A stretch of DNA of 64,000 nt from CBDFKJ01 sp965248805 (GTDB lineage: Bacteria; Pseudomonadota; Alphaproteobacteria; UBA6615): NCBI GenBank assembly GCA_965248805.1, contig CBDFKJ010000007.1, positions 434,001 to 498,000 of the forward strand, in the 5' to 3' direction. The notes beneath the pieces are model-generated. The model did no database searches, was not told the DNA's origin, and saw only the letters and a program-made list of their open reading frames with translations. A program made the position numbers and the translations under genes. Shown here piece by piece: positions 1-9,336 of the stretch (position 1 is the stretch's first letter; every line of letters begins with the position of its first letter).

Positions 1-1
1 C

Positions 2-76
2 GAGTCCGACGGTCGCGTGATCGCCGCCGGCGACACGCGCGCCCACACCGCCGCCCTGCGCCGGCTTGGCGATTGA
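2..76 (+). CDS. 3' end of an unidentified gene (partial)
   Basis: An open frame enters from the left edge and stops at TGA 74-76, giving only 24 C-terminal residues that end in RRLGD. Too little is present to name a family. It ends 22 bases before the likely start of the next gene on the same strand, so the two may be co-transcribed. Confidence 0.4.
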   Translation, partial: ESDGRVIAAGDTRAHTAALRRLGD

Positions 77-98
77 CGGGCGGCGCGCGGATCGAGCG

Positions 99-611
99 AT
101 GATGGAGCTGCGCATCGTTGTCGCTTGCGCCGACCGGCCCGGCCTGCTGGCGGCGATCGCCGCGCGCCTGTTCGAGATGGGCGCCGATTTCGGCGACAGC
201 AGCTTTGCCGTGCTGGGCGAGGCCGCCGAGTTCACGGCCATCTGTCGTCTGCCCGCCGGAAGCGATGCCCAGGAGGCCGAGCGCCAGTTGGCGGAACTGC
301 CGGACCTGGCCGCGGCGACCATATCAGTCGCGCCGTTCGCGTTGAGCCCGCAACGCGTGGAAACCGGCCGCGTCACGCATGTTGTGGAGCTGGAAGGCGC
401 GGACCGGCCGGGCTTGGTGGCGCGGCTGGCCGAAGTGTTTGCAGAATTCGGCGCCAATATCGTACGCATGAGCACCGAGCGGATCGGCGCCGGCGAGGGT
501 CAATATCGCATTCGATTCGAGGTCTGGCTGCCGCCGGAACGGGCGGAAACATGTTTGGCAACCGTGGGCAATACGGCGCAGACTCTGGGTTTGACTTGGT
601 ACCGCCGCTGA
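99..611 (+). CDS. Two-ACT-domain regulator, GcvR-like
   Basis: About 170 residues made of two ACT-type repeats. The first has the core CADRPGLLAAIAARLFEMGA near residues 9-28, and the second has GADRPGLVARLAEVFAEFGA near residues 98-117. The DRPGL turn is the usual ligand-binding loop of ACT domains. Tandem ACT proteins without an enzyme domain resemble GcvR, the glycine cleavage repressor accessory protein, which acts by protein contact. A TTG at 66 would lengthen the protein but overlaps the upstream gene, and the ATG pair at 99/102 fits the domain start better. No gcv genes are nearby, so the target is unknown. Confidence 0.7.
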   Translation: MMELRIVVACADRPGLLAAIAARLFEMGADFGDSSFAVLGEAAEFTAICRLPAGSDAQEAERQLAELPDLAAATISVAPFALSPQRVETGRVTHVVELEGADRPGLVARLAEVFAEFGANIVRMSTERIGAGEGQYRIRFEVWLPPERAETCLATVGNTAQTLGLTWYRR

Positions 612-697
612 GCGGCAATCCCACAATTTCCCATGCGCAGGCGGCACCGATGATGGTAAGCTAAATTGTGATTGGACGTGAAACGCTCATGTACGCA

Positions 698-711
698 CGT
701 GTTGCAACACG
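698..711. promoter_or_regulatory. 14-bp perfect palindrome upstream of yejA
   Basis: CGTGTTGCAACACG is a perfect inverted repeat with no spacer, 25 bases before the yejA start codon. Its size and position suit a dimeric regulator binding site. No regulator can be assigned from sequence. Confidence 0.3.
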
Positions 712-735
712 AGGCACGAACGGTAGAGGCTGGCG

Positions 736-2604
736 ATGATTAGCAGAATTTGGGCGGTAGGCGCGGCGGGCATGTGCGCCGTCGCATTTGTCGCGGGCGC
801 CTGGACGAGCGCACACGCGCTCGGCACACGCGGCCCGGCGCACGCCATGGCGATGCACGGCGAGCCGAAATACGGTCCCGATTTCAAGCAATTCGACTAC
901 GCCAATCCCGATGCGCCAAAGGGCGGCGACATCGTGTTGGCGGCGATCGGTACCTACGACACGTTCAATGCGTTCATCGTGAAGGGCACGACGGCCTCGG
1001 GCCTGGGGCTGATCTATGAGACGTTGATGGTATCGTCCCTGGACGAGGCGTTCAGCGCCTACTGCCACTTGTGCGAGACCATTGACGTTCCCGACGACCG
1101 TTCCTCGATCGAATTCACGCTCCGCGCCAACGCGCGTTGGCACGATGGTCAGCCGATCACCGTCGATGACGTCATCTGGACGTTCGAAACCCTGCGCTCA
1201 AAGGGCGCCCCCTTCTACCGCTCGTATTATAAGAACGTGGTCGCCGTCGAGCAGACAGGCGAGCGCTCGGTCAAGTTCTCGTTCGAGGACACGACCAATA
1301 TGGAGCTGCCGTTGATCATGGGGCAGCTCACCGTCCTGCCCAAACACTATTGGGCGGACCGGAATTTCGAAGAGACCACGATGGACCCGCCGCTCGGCAG
1401 CGGTCCCTATCGCATCTCCGAATTCGATCCCGGCCGATCGATCACATATCAGCGGGTCGAGGACTATTGGGGCAACGATATCCCCACCGAAGCCGGGTTG
1501 TACAACTACGATCAAGTTCGCTTCGAGTACTACCGCGACACGACAGTAGCGCTGGTCGCGTTTACCAGCGGCGATGTCGACTATCGCGCCGAGAACTCAT
1601 CCAAGAACTGGGCCACGTCCTATGACACGCCCGCGCGTCAGAGCGGGCTGATGCACACCGTCGAGATTCCCCATCGAAACACAGCCGGCATGCAAGGCTA
1701 CGTGTTCAACCTACGCCGACCCATGTTTCAGGACCGCCGCGTTCGTCAGGCCATCGGCTATGCGTTCGATTTCGAGTGGTCCAACGCCAACCTGTTCTAT
1801 GACGCCTACACCCGCACCGACAGCTACTTCGACAACTCCGAATTGTCGTCCTTTGGAAAGTTCGGGGATTTGCCGGCCGATGCCGAAGAGCGTCAGATAT
1901 TGGAGCGCCTCCGCGGCCAGATGCCCGAGGACGTCTTCACCGAAGAGTTCTTCCCGCCGCGCAGCGACGAGCCGGGCGGATTCCGCGCCAACCTGCGCAA
2001 GGCGGCGCAGTTGCTCGAAGACGCGGGATGGGTAGTGCGCGACGGCAAGCGCGTTAACGCCGAGACCGGTGAGGAGTTGACGTTTGAGATGGTTCACACG
2101 AGTCCGACGTCCGAACGCATCGCCTTACCCTTCGCGCGGAATTTGGAGCGGCTAGGCATCACCGCCGACGTTCGCACCATCGATCCGTCGCAGTACATCA
2201 ATCGCATGGACAACTTCGATTTCGACATGACCACACAAGTGTGGGGTCAATCGCTATCGCCGGGCAACGAACAGCGCGACTACTGGAGCACCGAAAGCGC
2301 AGACGCCCCGGGGACACGCAATACCGCAGGCATCAAGGATCCTGTCATCGACGAACTGACCGAGCTTGTGATCGCGGCGCCCTCACGCGAGAGCCTGGTT
2401 CAGCGCACGCGTGCATTGGACCGACGATTGCTGTGGGGCCACTACGTCGTGCCGCATTTCCATATCGCGCACCAGCGGTTGGCGTATTGGGACAAGTTCG
2501 GCCGGCCCGATGTGGTTCCGATGAAAGGCACCTCGTTCTGGACCTGGTGGGTGGATCCGGACAAGGACACGACACTCGAACAACGCAAGCAACAAATTCG
2601 TTAG
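736..2604 (+). CDS. yejA: Peptide ABC transporter substrate-binding protein, YejA-like
   Basis: 622 residues with an N-terminal hydrophobic signal segment (about residues 4-27, ending ...AHA) for export to the periplasm. Then comes the family-5 solute-binding fold. The YejA hallmark AMHGEPKYGPDF followed by YANPDAPKGG lies near residues 38-62, as in the binding protein of the oligopeptide/microcin C importer. It would hand peptides to the YejB-YejE channel. It is the first gene of a four-gene cluster, with 33 bases to yejB. Length is normal for the family and no lesion is seen. Confidence 0.92.
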   Translation: MISRIWAVGAAGMCAVAFVAGAWTSAHALGTRGPAHAMAMHGEPKYGPDFKQFDYANPDAPKGGDIVLAAIGTYDTFNAFIVKGTTASGLGLIYETLMVSSLDEAFSAYCHLCETIDVPDDRSSIEFTLRANARWHDGQPITVDDVIWTFETLRSKGAPFYRSYYKNVVAVEQTGERSVKFSFEDTTNMELPLIMGQLTVLPKHYWADRNFEETTMDPPLGSGPYRISEFDPGRSITYQRVEDYWGNDIPTEAGLYNYDQVRFEYYRDTTVALVAFTSGDVDYRAENSSKNWATSYDTPARQSGLMHTVEIPHRNTAGMQGYVFNLRRPMFQDRRVRQAIGYAFDFEWSNANLFYDAYTRTDSYFDNSELSSFGKFGDLPADAEERQILERLRGQMPEDVFTEEFFPPRSDEPGGFRANLRKAAQLLEDAGWVVRDGKRVNAETGEELTFEMVHTSPTSERIALPFARNLERLGITADVRTIDPSQYINRMDNFDFDMTTQVWGQSLSPGNEQRDYWSTESADAPGTRNTAGIKDPVIDELTELVIAAPSRESLVQRTRALDRRLLWGHYVVPHFHIAHQRLAYWDKFGRPDVVPMKGTSFWTWWVDPDKDTTLEQRKQQIR

Positions 2605-2637
2605 CGCTGTCGCGAACACTGCTGCGAGCGATCGGCG

Positions 2638-3765
2638 ATGCTGGCATACATCGTCCGCCGGCTGCTGCTCATGGTCCCGACGTTGCTCGGGATCATGCTT
2701 ATCAATTTCGCTGTGGTTCAAGTCGCACCCGGCGGTCCTATCGAAACGCTAATTGCACGCCTACAAGGCGACTACGTCGAGGCCACCGCGCGGGTCGGCG
2801 GCGAGGAAGGCGGCGAAGTCCGCGAGCAGCAGCAGCAGCAGGGCGGCGGTGGCGACATCACAAGCAAGTATCGCGGCGCCCGCGGGCTGGACCCCGAATT
2901 TATCCTGGAGCTGGAGCGTGAATTCGGTTTCGACAAGCCGGCTCACATTCGATTCCTGCTGATGATCCGGCGCTACGTCACCTTCGATTTCGGTGACAGC
3001 TACTTCAAGGACCGGCGCGTTGTCGATCTGGTCGTGGACGCCTTGCCGGTGTCGATCACCATCGGCATCTGGACCACCTTGTTCACCTATCTGATCGCCA
3101 TACCCTTAGGCGTCGCTAAGGCCGTGCGCGACGGCGCCCGTTTCGACATTTGGACCAGCGCCTTCGTCATCATCGGCAACGCGATTCCCAGCTTTCTGTT
3201 CGCGATCTTCCTGATCGTGGTGTTCGCCGGCGGGACGTATTTCGATTGGTTTCCTCTACGCGGGCTACAAAGTGAGGAATTTCGACGCCTCGACTTCCTC
3301 ACGTGTGCGACCACCGCCGCATGTGTCGCCGACTATTTCTGGCACATTATGCTGCCGGTTCTGGCAATGGTGATTGGCGGTTACGCCGGCTTGACGCTGC
3401 TGACCAAGAATTCCTTCCTCGACGAAATTAACAAGCAGTATGTCGTCACCGCAAAGGCGAAGGGATTGTCCGATGGACGCGTCCTGTACGGTCACGTGTT
3501 CCGCAACGCCATGTTGATCGTCATCGCCGGCTTTCCGGGAGCCTTCATCGGCATCCTGTTCGCCGGCTCGCTTCTGATCGAGGTGATCTTTTCGCTCAAC
3601 GGGCTCGGGCTCTTGGGCTTTGAGGCCATCATCAATCGCGACTACTCGATCATCTTTGCCACGCTCTATTTCTTTTCGCTGATGGGCCTGATGATGCATC
3701 TGGTCACGGACCTGACGTATACCGTGATTGATCCGCGTATCGATTTCGAATCGCGCGAGGTCTAG
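2638..3765 (+). CDS. yejB: Peptide ABC transporter inner-membrane permease YejB
   Basis: 375 residues. TM1 is at about residues 10-29, further membrane segments fall within 130-200, 238-262 and the C-terminal third, and a permease EAA-type loop contains AKAKGLSDGRVLYGH. This is the first permease of the Yej dipeptide/microcin C importer and pairs with YejE. The periplasmic stretch near residues 55-75 holds a Glu/Gly/Gln-rich insert including five consecutive Gln, which is unusual but in frame. The gene follows yejA and precedes yejE by 5 bases, consistent with one operon. Confidence 0.92.
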   Translation: MLAYIVRRLLLMVPTLLGIMLINFAVVQVAPGGPIETLIARLQGDYVEATARVGGEEGGEVREQQQQQGGGGDITSKYRGARGLDPEFILELEREFGFDKPAHIRFLLMIRRYVTFDFGDSYFKDRRVVDLVVDALPVSITIGIWTTLFTYLIAIPLGVAKAVRDGARFDIWTSAFVIIGNAIPSFLFAIFLIVVFAGGTYFDWFPLRGLQSEEFRRLDFLTCATTAACVADYFWHIMLPVLAMVIGGYAGLTLLTKNSFLDEINKQYVVTAKAKGLSDGRVLYGHVFRNAMLIVIAGFPGAFIGILFAGSLLIEVIFSLNGLGLLGFEAIINRDYSIIFATLYFFSLMGLMMHLVTDLTYTVIDPRIDFESREV

Positions 3766-3770
3766 GACCA

Positions 3771-4847
3771 GTGTCCCCGCGTCTTCCCTTTGAGCATCGC
3801 CTTCTCGGCATGAAGATCACGCCGCTGACCGCGCGGCGCCTGTACAACTTCAGGGCCAACCGGCGGGCGGTGATATCGCTGTGGATCTTCATGTTCATGT
3901 TTGTCGGCAGCCTGTTCGCCAATTTCCTCGCCAACGACAAGCCGTTGTTCGTCTATTTCGACGGCGAGCCCTACTTTCCGGTTGTGGTCCCGTATCCGGA
4001 AACCGCCTATGGCGGCGAGTTCGAGACCGAGGCCGACTACACCGATCCTTTCGTCGTCGAGCTCATCGAAGAAAAGGGCTGGATGGTCTGGCCGATCATT
4101 CCGTTCAGCTACGACACGCCGGTCTTGGGATTGGATCATCCGGCGCCGGCGCCACTGTCCGCGCGCAATTGGCTGGGCACCGACGACCAGGCGCGTGATG
4201 TCGTGGCCCGGCTGATTTACGGTTTCCGCATCTCGGTCCTGTTCGGCCTCGTGTTGACGATCCTGAGCAGCATCATCGGCGTTGCCGCCGGCGCGGTGCA
4301 GGGCTATTTCGGCGGCTGGACCGACCTCTTGTTTCAGCGCTTCATTGAGATCTGGGCGTCGGTGCCGACGCTCTATCTGATCATCATCCTCGCCAGCGTC
4401 ATCACGCCGAGTTTCTGGTGGCTGTTGTGGCTGTTGCTCCTGTTCAGCTGGATGGGGCTGGTCGGCGTCGTGCGCGCGGAGTTCCTGCGCGGGCGCAACT
4501 TCGACTATGTGCGCGCGGCGCGGGCCTTGGGCGTGTCGGACCAGCGCATCATGTTTCGCCATGTCCTGCCCAACGCCATGGTCGCCACCATCACATTCCT
4601 GCCGTTCATCACTGCCGGGTCGGTGACGGCCCTGACGGCGCTCGATTTCCTCGGCTTCGGACTCCCACCTGGCTCGCCGTCGCTGGGCGAACTGCTGAAG
4701 CAGGGCAAGGAGAACCTGCAGGCGCCGTGGCTGGGCCTGACGTCGTTCTTTGTCATCGCGGTCATGCTGTCGCTATTGATCTTCATCGGCGAGGGCGTGC
4801 GCGATGCTTTCGACCCGCGCAAGCAGGTTACCGCCGATGTCCGTTGA
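3771..4847 (+). CDS. yejE: Peptide ABC transporter inner-membrane permease YejE
   Basis: 358 residues from a GTG start, which has AGGA a few bases upstream. An ATG at 3810 would give 345 residues, nearer the E. coli length, but with a poorer ribosome site. One N-terminal membrane segment (about 32-53) is followed by a long periplasmic region rich in Asp, Glu and Tyr, then the permease core with EAA loop VRAARALGVSDQRIMFRHV. It forms the translocation channel with YejB. yejF starts 12 bases downstream. Confidence 0.9.
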   Translation: MSPRLPFEHRLLGMKITPLTARRLYNFRANRRAVISLWIFMFMFVGSLFANFLANDKPLFVYFDGEPYFPVVVPYPETAYGGEFETEADYTDPFVVELIEEKGWMVWPIIPFSYDTPVLGLDHPAPAPLSARNWLGTDDQARDVVARLIYGFRISVLFGLVLTILSSIIGVAAGAVQGYFGGWTDLLFQRFIEIWASVPTLYLIIILASVITPSFWWLLWLLLLFSWMGLVGVVRAEFLRGRNFDYVRAARALGVSDQRIMFRHVLPNAMVATITFLPFITAGSVTALTALDFLGFGLPPGSPSLGELLKQGKENLQAPWLGLTSFFVIAVMLSLLIFIGEGVRDAFDPRKQVTADVR

Positions 4848-4859
4848 CGGCGATCGACG

Positions 4860-6488
4860 ATGGCCGAACCCCTAATCAAGATCCGCGACCTGGGCGTGGA
4901 TTTTCGCACGCCCGGCGGTCTGGTGCATGCGGTGCGCGGCGTCGACATCGATATCGGCGAGGGCGAGACCGTGGCATTGGTCGGCGAGTCCGGGTCCGGC
5001 AAGTCGGTCACCGCGTTGTCGATCCTGCAGCTCCTGCCCTACCCCGTGGCGCAGCATCCCAGCGGCAGCATCACCTATCGCGGCGAGGAGCTGGTCGGCG
5101 CACCCAACGATAAGCTGCGGCGCGTGCGCGGCAATCACATCTCAATGATCTTTCAGGAGCCGATGACCTCGCTGAACCCGCTGCACAATATCGAAAAGCA
5201 GGTCAACGAGGTGCTGCACATCCACAAGGGCCTGGGCCGCGACGCCGCGCACGCACGCACGCTCGAACTGCTCGACGTGGTGGGCCTGCCCGACGCCGCC
5301 GCGCGGCTGGGCGCCTTCCCGCACGAGCTGTCGGGCGGCCAACGTCAGCGCGTCATGATGGCCATGGCGCTCGCCAACGAACCCGACCTGCTCATCGCCG
5401 ACGAGCCGACGACCGCGCTCGACGTCACTATTCAAGCGCAGATATTGAAGTTGCTGAAGGAACTGCAGCGGCGCTTCGGCATGGCTATCCTGTTCATCAC
5501 CCACGACTTGGGCATCGTGCGCAAGATGGCCGAGCGCGTCTACGTCATGCACGAAGGCGCAATGGTCGAGCACGGGCCGATCGATGACGTTTTCGAGCGG
5601 CCGAAGCACGCCTATACAAAGCATCTGATCGAATCGGAGCCGACTGGCAAACCGCATACCGCGACCAACAGTGCGCCGGTGGTCATGCGCGCCGACGACT
5701 TGAAAGTCTGGTTCCCGATCAAACAGGGCCTGATGAAACGCACGGTCAACTACGTGCGCGCCGTCGACGGCATTACCGTCGAAGTGCGTGAGGGCCAGAC
5801 CGTCGGCGTTGTCGGAGAATCGGGATCCGGTAAGACCACGTTGGGTCTCGCCTTGCTGCGACTGATATCCTCGACCGGACCAATCAAGTTTCACGGCAAG
5901 GAAATCCAGGGCTTGCGCTCAAAGCCGCTGCGGCCGCTAAGGCGGGAGATGCAGGTCGTGTTCCAGGACCCCTATGGCAGCCTGAGCCCGCGCATGTCGA
6001 TCAGTCAGATCATCGAAGAAGGACTGCGTGTGCACTTCCCCGACATGCCGGCGGGCGAGCGCGACGACATGGTTGTGAGCGGCTTGAAGGAAGTAGGGCT
6101 CGATCCGGAAGCGCGGTTTCGCTACCCGCATGAATTTTCCGGCGGTCAGCGCCAGCGCATCGCCATCGCCCGGGCGATGGTGTTGCGGCCGAAGTTCGTC
6201 GTGCTGGACGAGCCAACCTCGGCGCTGGATCGTTCTGTACAGGCCGAGATCGTCGACCTGCTGCGCGAGGAGCAAGCGCGCCACCAGCTGGCCTATCTGT
6301 TCATCAGCCATGACCTGAAGGTGGTGCGGGCGCTGTCCGATCACATCATCGTCATGAAGGACGGCAAGGTGGTCGAAGAAGGCAACGCCGAGGAGATCTT
6401 CGCCGCGCCCAGGGAAGCCTACACCAAGGCGCTTTTCGCCGCAGCCTTCGATCTGGAGGCTGTGGAAACCGGCATCGTGCGCACCTAA
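4860..6488 (+). CDS. yejF: Peptide ABC transporter double ATPase YejF
   Basis: 542 residues holding two complete nucleotide-binding domains in one chain. The first has Walker A GESGSGKS (about 41-48), signature LSGGQRQR and Walker B LIADEPT. The second has Walker A GESGSGKT (about 320-327), signature FSGGQRQR and Walker B VLDEPTSALD. Both are followed by the switch His (THD, SHD). Fused ATPases are typical of YejF. It powers the YejB-YejE channel from the cytoplasmic side and completes an intact importer. Confidence 0.94.
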   Translation: MAEPLIKIRDLGVDFRTPGGLVHAVRGVDIDIGEGETVALVGESGSGKSVTALSILQLLPYPVAQHPSGSITYRGEELVGAPNDKLRRVRGNHISMIFQEPMTSLNPLHNIEKQVNEVLHIHKGLGRDAAHARTLELLDVVGLPDAAARLGAFPHELSGGQRQRVMMAMALANEPDLLIADEPTTALDVTIQAQILKLLKELQRRFGMAILFITHDLGIVRKMAERVYVMHEGAMVEHGPIDDVFERPKHAYTKHLIESEPTGKPHTATNSAPVVMRADDLKVWFPIKQGLMKRTVNYVRAVDGITVEVREGQTVGVVGESGSGKTTLGLALLRLISSTGPIKFHGKEIQGLRSKPLRPLRREMQVVFQDPYGSLSPRMSISQIIEEGLRVHFPDMPAGERDDMVVSGLKEVGLDPEARFRYPHEFSGGQRQRIAIARAMVLRPKFVVLDEPTSALDRSVQAEIVDLLREEQARHQLAYLFISHDLKVVRALSDHIIVMKDGKVVEEGNAEEIFAAPREAYTKALFAAAFDLEAVETGIVRT

Positions 6489-6524
6489 GGATCACATCCA
6501 GACGGACGCACAGCCCTGAGCCCA

Positions 6525-7460
6525 ATGCCCGACACACTGTTGTTCAAGTCCGGCATCGACCGCGCCGATTGGTGGCGGGACGAACTTACACTGCGTCTGC
6601 CGGATCTCGACATGCGCGTGTGGCCGGACGTCGGCGAGGTCGCCGATATCGACTTCGCGCTGGTGTGGAAGCCCAAACCCGGCGATCTGGCACGTTACCC
6701 CAATCTGAACGCCATCTTCTCGCTCGGTGCCGGGGTCGATCACTTGTTCAAAGATCCCAACCTGCCGTCGCATGTTCCCATCTGCCGTGCGGTCGACAAG
6801 ACGCTAACCTCGGGAATGACCGAGTACGTGCTGCTCGGCGTGCTGCGCTACCACCGCAACGCACCCGACTACGACCGCCTGCAGCGCGCCGGCAAGTGGG
6901 AGGGCGTGCCCGTCCGCCAAGCCTTCGAGCGCGGCGTCGGCATCATGGGGCTGGGCGTTCTCGGCGCCGATTCGGCGGCGCATCTGGTATCACTCGGCTT
7001 CAAGGTCAGCGGCTGGAGCCGCACGGCAAAGGACCTACCGGGGGTCACAAGTTTCCACGGAGCGGATGGACTGCGCGCGTTTCTGGAGCAATCCGAGATC
7101 CTGGTGTGCCTGCTGCCGTTGACGACCGAGACCGACGGCATCCTCAACCGCAACACGTTCGCCGACCTGCCGCGGGGCGCATACCTGATCAACGCCGCGC
7201 GCGGTGCGCATCTGGTCGAAGACGACCTGATCCCGGCGCTCGACGCCGGCCAGCTCGCCGGCGCGACACTTGACGTGTTCCGCACCGAGCCGCTGCCTGA
7301 CGGTCATCCGTTCTGGAGCGACGCGCGTATTGTCATCACGCCGCACATCGCCAGCATGTCGGATCCACGCACCGTCGCCGACCAGGTCGTCGAGAACATC
7401 CGGCGCGTTCACGCCGGAGCGCCCCTGCTGCATCTGGTCGATCGCACCCTGGGCTATTGA
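6525..7460 (+). CDS. ghrA: D-2-hydroxyacid dehydrogenase, glyoxylate/hydroxypyruvate reductase A type
   Basis: 311 residues of the NAD(P)-binding 2-hydroxyacid dehydrogenase family. The dinucleotide loop is GLGVLG (about 142-147). Catalytic residues are visible as Arg in INAARG, Glu in RTEPLP and His in TPHIAS. The lack of an extra N-terminal regulatory domain and the HPFW motif fit the GhrA branch, which reduces glyoxylate and hydroxypyruvate. It follows yejF by 36 bases and may be co-transcribed. Its 3' end overlaps the convergent marR gene by 7 bases. The exact substrate is inferred. Confidence 0.82.
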   Translation: MPDTLLFKSGIDRADWWRDELTLRLPDLDMRVWPDVGEVADIDFALVWKPKPGDLARYPNLNAIFSLGAGVDHLFKDPNLPSHVPICRAVDKTLTSGMTEYVLLGVLRYHRNAPDYDRLQRAGKWEGVPVRQAFERGVGIMGLGVLGADSAAHLVSLGFKVSGWSRTAKDLPGVTSFHGADGLRAFLEQSEILVCLLPLTTETDGILNRNTFADLPRGAYLINAARGAHLVEDDLIPALDAGQLAGATLDVFRTEPLPDGHPFWSDARIVITPHIASMSDPRTVADQVVENIRRVHAGAPLLHLVDRTLGY

Positions 7461-7870
7461 CGGTCGCCTGCAACTTTACAGGCGCGGGCGACGATCTCGC
7501 CGAAATCGTACAAATAGACCGCGCCCTTGACCGTACGGCCGATGATGATCGAGCGGCGGTCACCGCGGTCGGGCAGCCGCCGGACCAAGCCCAAGTGTTC
7601 CAGCCGGTCCACCGCACGGGTAACGGCCGGCTTGGCGATGGCAAGCTGCGCCGCCAGTCCCCGCACGGTGTGCGGCGGTTGCGCGAGAAATACGGACAAG
7701 AGGACGGCGAATTGGCGCGCAGTCAGATCGGGGTCGTCTTGGCGCACCGATTCTACGATCGCCGAATGCCACATCGCCAGCGCCTGCATCGGCGTTAGCG
7801 CAGCCACGGCCCAGTTGCGCTGCTTGTTTCGCGCTCGACTCCAATTTCTGCTGACGGCAGGTCTATACAA
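7454..7870 (-). CDS. MarR-family transcriptional regulator
   Basis: 138 residues from the longest ATG start; an internal ATG at 7789 would give 111. The winged-helix core runs from LTARQFAVLLSVF through the recognition helix AKPAVTRAVDRLEHLGL, then the wing RRLPDRGDRRS, which is a conserved MarR wing pattern. The N-terminal 27 residues are basic and atypical, so the shorter start is possible. It overlaps the end of rmuC by 8 bases on the same strand, so it is probably translated from the rmuC message. Ligand and targets are unknown. Confidence 0.75.
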   Translation of the reverse strand: MYRPAVSRNWSRARNKQRNWAVAALTPMQALAMWHSAIVESVRQDDPDLTARQFAVLLSVFLAQPPHTVRGLAAQLAIAKPAVTRAVDRLEHLGLVRRLPDRGDRRSIIIGRTVKGAVYLYDFGEIVARACKVAGDRQ

Positions 7871-9206
7871 TCAGCCGCGCGCGCTTGCGCGGCGGCCCGT
7901 TCGGAATCTCCGCTTCGTCGGACGGCGGCACCAGGCGCGGCTTTGCCGCCTCGCCCTCGATCAGGCCGGCATCCTCCATCACAACCACCTGATAGCCGGG
8001 CAGCGCATCCGGAAGTGCCTTGCCCGAGCGCACGCCGAGCCCGGCGATGGTGCGCGCACGTGGCAGCAGCGTCCGGTTGATCGAGGCGGTCAGGCGCGCG
8101 AACCCGTCGGCCGAGCGTCTGACGCCCTTGCCCACGGTGTCCACGTGGCCGAGCATCACCGCGACGGCCTCCAGCAGCCCTTGCGTCGCCTCGACGATGC
8201 GCTCGCGATTGGCCGATTGCCGTCCCAGATCGATTTCCACGCGGGCGAACCCGATAAGGCAGGCGAGGCCGGTCGGCCCGGCGGGAATGATCTCAGCCTT
8301 GGCAGCCTTCTGGGCGAATGTCGGATCGGCGCGCGTCAGCTTCTCCAGAGCCCCTTCGTTCGGCAGATACATCACCGACAGGACGCGTCCGAGCGTGTGG
8401 GCGCGGCCGGCCAGGCGGGTAGCGGCGATGATCGCGTTGCGGTAATCCTTGGTGGCCAATTCGCGCAGATGCCGGTTCATGGTCGCGGCGAGGTTGGCGT
8501 AAGCGGCCTCGACCTCGCCCGCCTCTTCAGCCTGCGCCAATTCGAGCAGAAACTTCGACGCCTTGCTGTCCACCACCAGCACCGAATCGCCCGGCAGAAA
8601 GACCACTGCGTCGGGGCGCAGGCGGCCACCTTCGGCGGTTGCCACGCTGTGCTGCATGACGAAATCGCGGCCCGCTTCGAGCCCGAAGGAGGTGAGCGTG
8701 TTTTCCAGGCCGATCTCGGCGAAGTAGCCTGCCCCGCCGGGGCTCGACAGGGCGCGCCAGACGGTGTCGACGACGTCCTTGTTCTGCGCCACCTGGTCGT
8801 TGAGCGAAGCCACCGCCTTGCTCACGTGCTCGAAACGCTGCAGCAGGCCCTCTGTGGTCTGCTTCACACGTTCGGCGGATTCCTTGCGCGCCGACTCGGC
8901 CTCACGCTTGTGATCGGCCAGCAGCTTCGACGACATCTCCGCGGTCGAGGCCAGCGCCGCCGCCTTTGCCGCCGTGACTGTCTCCTGCTTGGTTTTCTCC
9001 CAGTCCTGCATTTGGCGCCGGGCGTGCGCGGCCTCCTGACCCGCGGCCGCCGCGTCTTGGTCGGCGGCAATCACGGCCTGCCGGGCCGTCGCCAATTGCC
9101 GCTGCAAATCGCCGCATTCGCGGCGCTTGACCGCCAGCAACGTGATGGTCACCACCAGCACTACAACGGCCACACCTAGCAGTGGCAATAGCGTGGACCC
9201 CAACAT
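7863..9206 (-). CDS. rmuC: DNA recombination protein RmuC
   Basis: 447 residues. An N-terminal membrane anchor (about 5-25) is followed by a long Gln/Ala-rich coiled coil to about residue 140, then the RmuC nuclease-like domain containing RPDAVVFLPGDSVLVVDSKA. The PD...D-K arrangement suits a restriction-like fold. RmuC limits DNA inversions at short repeats. It sits upstream of and overlaps marR, and is divergent from def across a 130-base promoter region. Confidence 0.88.
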   Translation of the reverse strand: MLGSTLLPLLGVAVVVLVVTITLLAVKRRECGDLQRQLATARQAVIAADQDAAAAGQEAAHARRQMQDWEKTKQETVTAAKAAALASTAEMSSKLLADHKREAESARKESAERVKQTTEGLLQRFEHVSKAVASLNDQVAQNKDVVDTVWRALSSPGGAGYFAEIGLENTLTSFGLEAGRDFVMQHSVATAEGGRLRPDAVVFLPGDSVLVVDSKASKFLLELAQAEEAGEVEAAYANLAATMNRHLRELATKDYRNAIIAATRLAGRAHTLGRVLSVMYLPNEGALEKLTRADPTFAQKAAKAEIIPAGPTGLACLIGFARVEIDLGRQSANRERIVEATQGLLEAVAVMLGHVDTVGKGVRRSADGFARLTASINRTLLPRARTIAGLGVRSGKALPDALPGYQVVVMEDAGLIEGEAAKPRLVPPSDEAEIPNGPPRKRARLIV

Positions 9207-9270
9207 CTTGGCTCACCCCATAACACCGACTCGAAAGCAGTGTACACTTTTGCAACCCCTGGCGACCACC

Positions 9271-9299
9271 TTGACGCTCGGCAACGGCTTGCATAGGTA
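9271..9299 (+). promoter_or_regulatory. Candidate sigma-70 promoter of def-fmt-truA
   Basis: TTGACG (9271-9276), a 17-base spacer and TAGGTA (9294-9299) lie 38 bases before the def start. The -35 is good and the -10 is weak. Inferred from spacing and position. Confidence 0.35.
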
Positions 9300-9336
9300 A
9301 CATCGATCCCATTAGTGACGATGGTTCCCGCTACCC

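Noticed and set aside
7527..9179. 550-residue plus-strand open frame
   Set aside because: It is antisense to rmuC and marR, which carry clear family motifs. High GC leaves the opposite strand open by chance.
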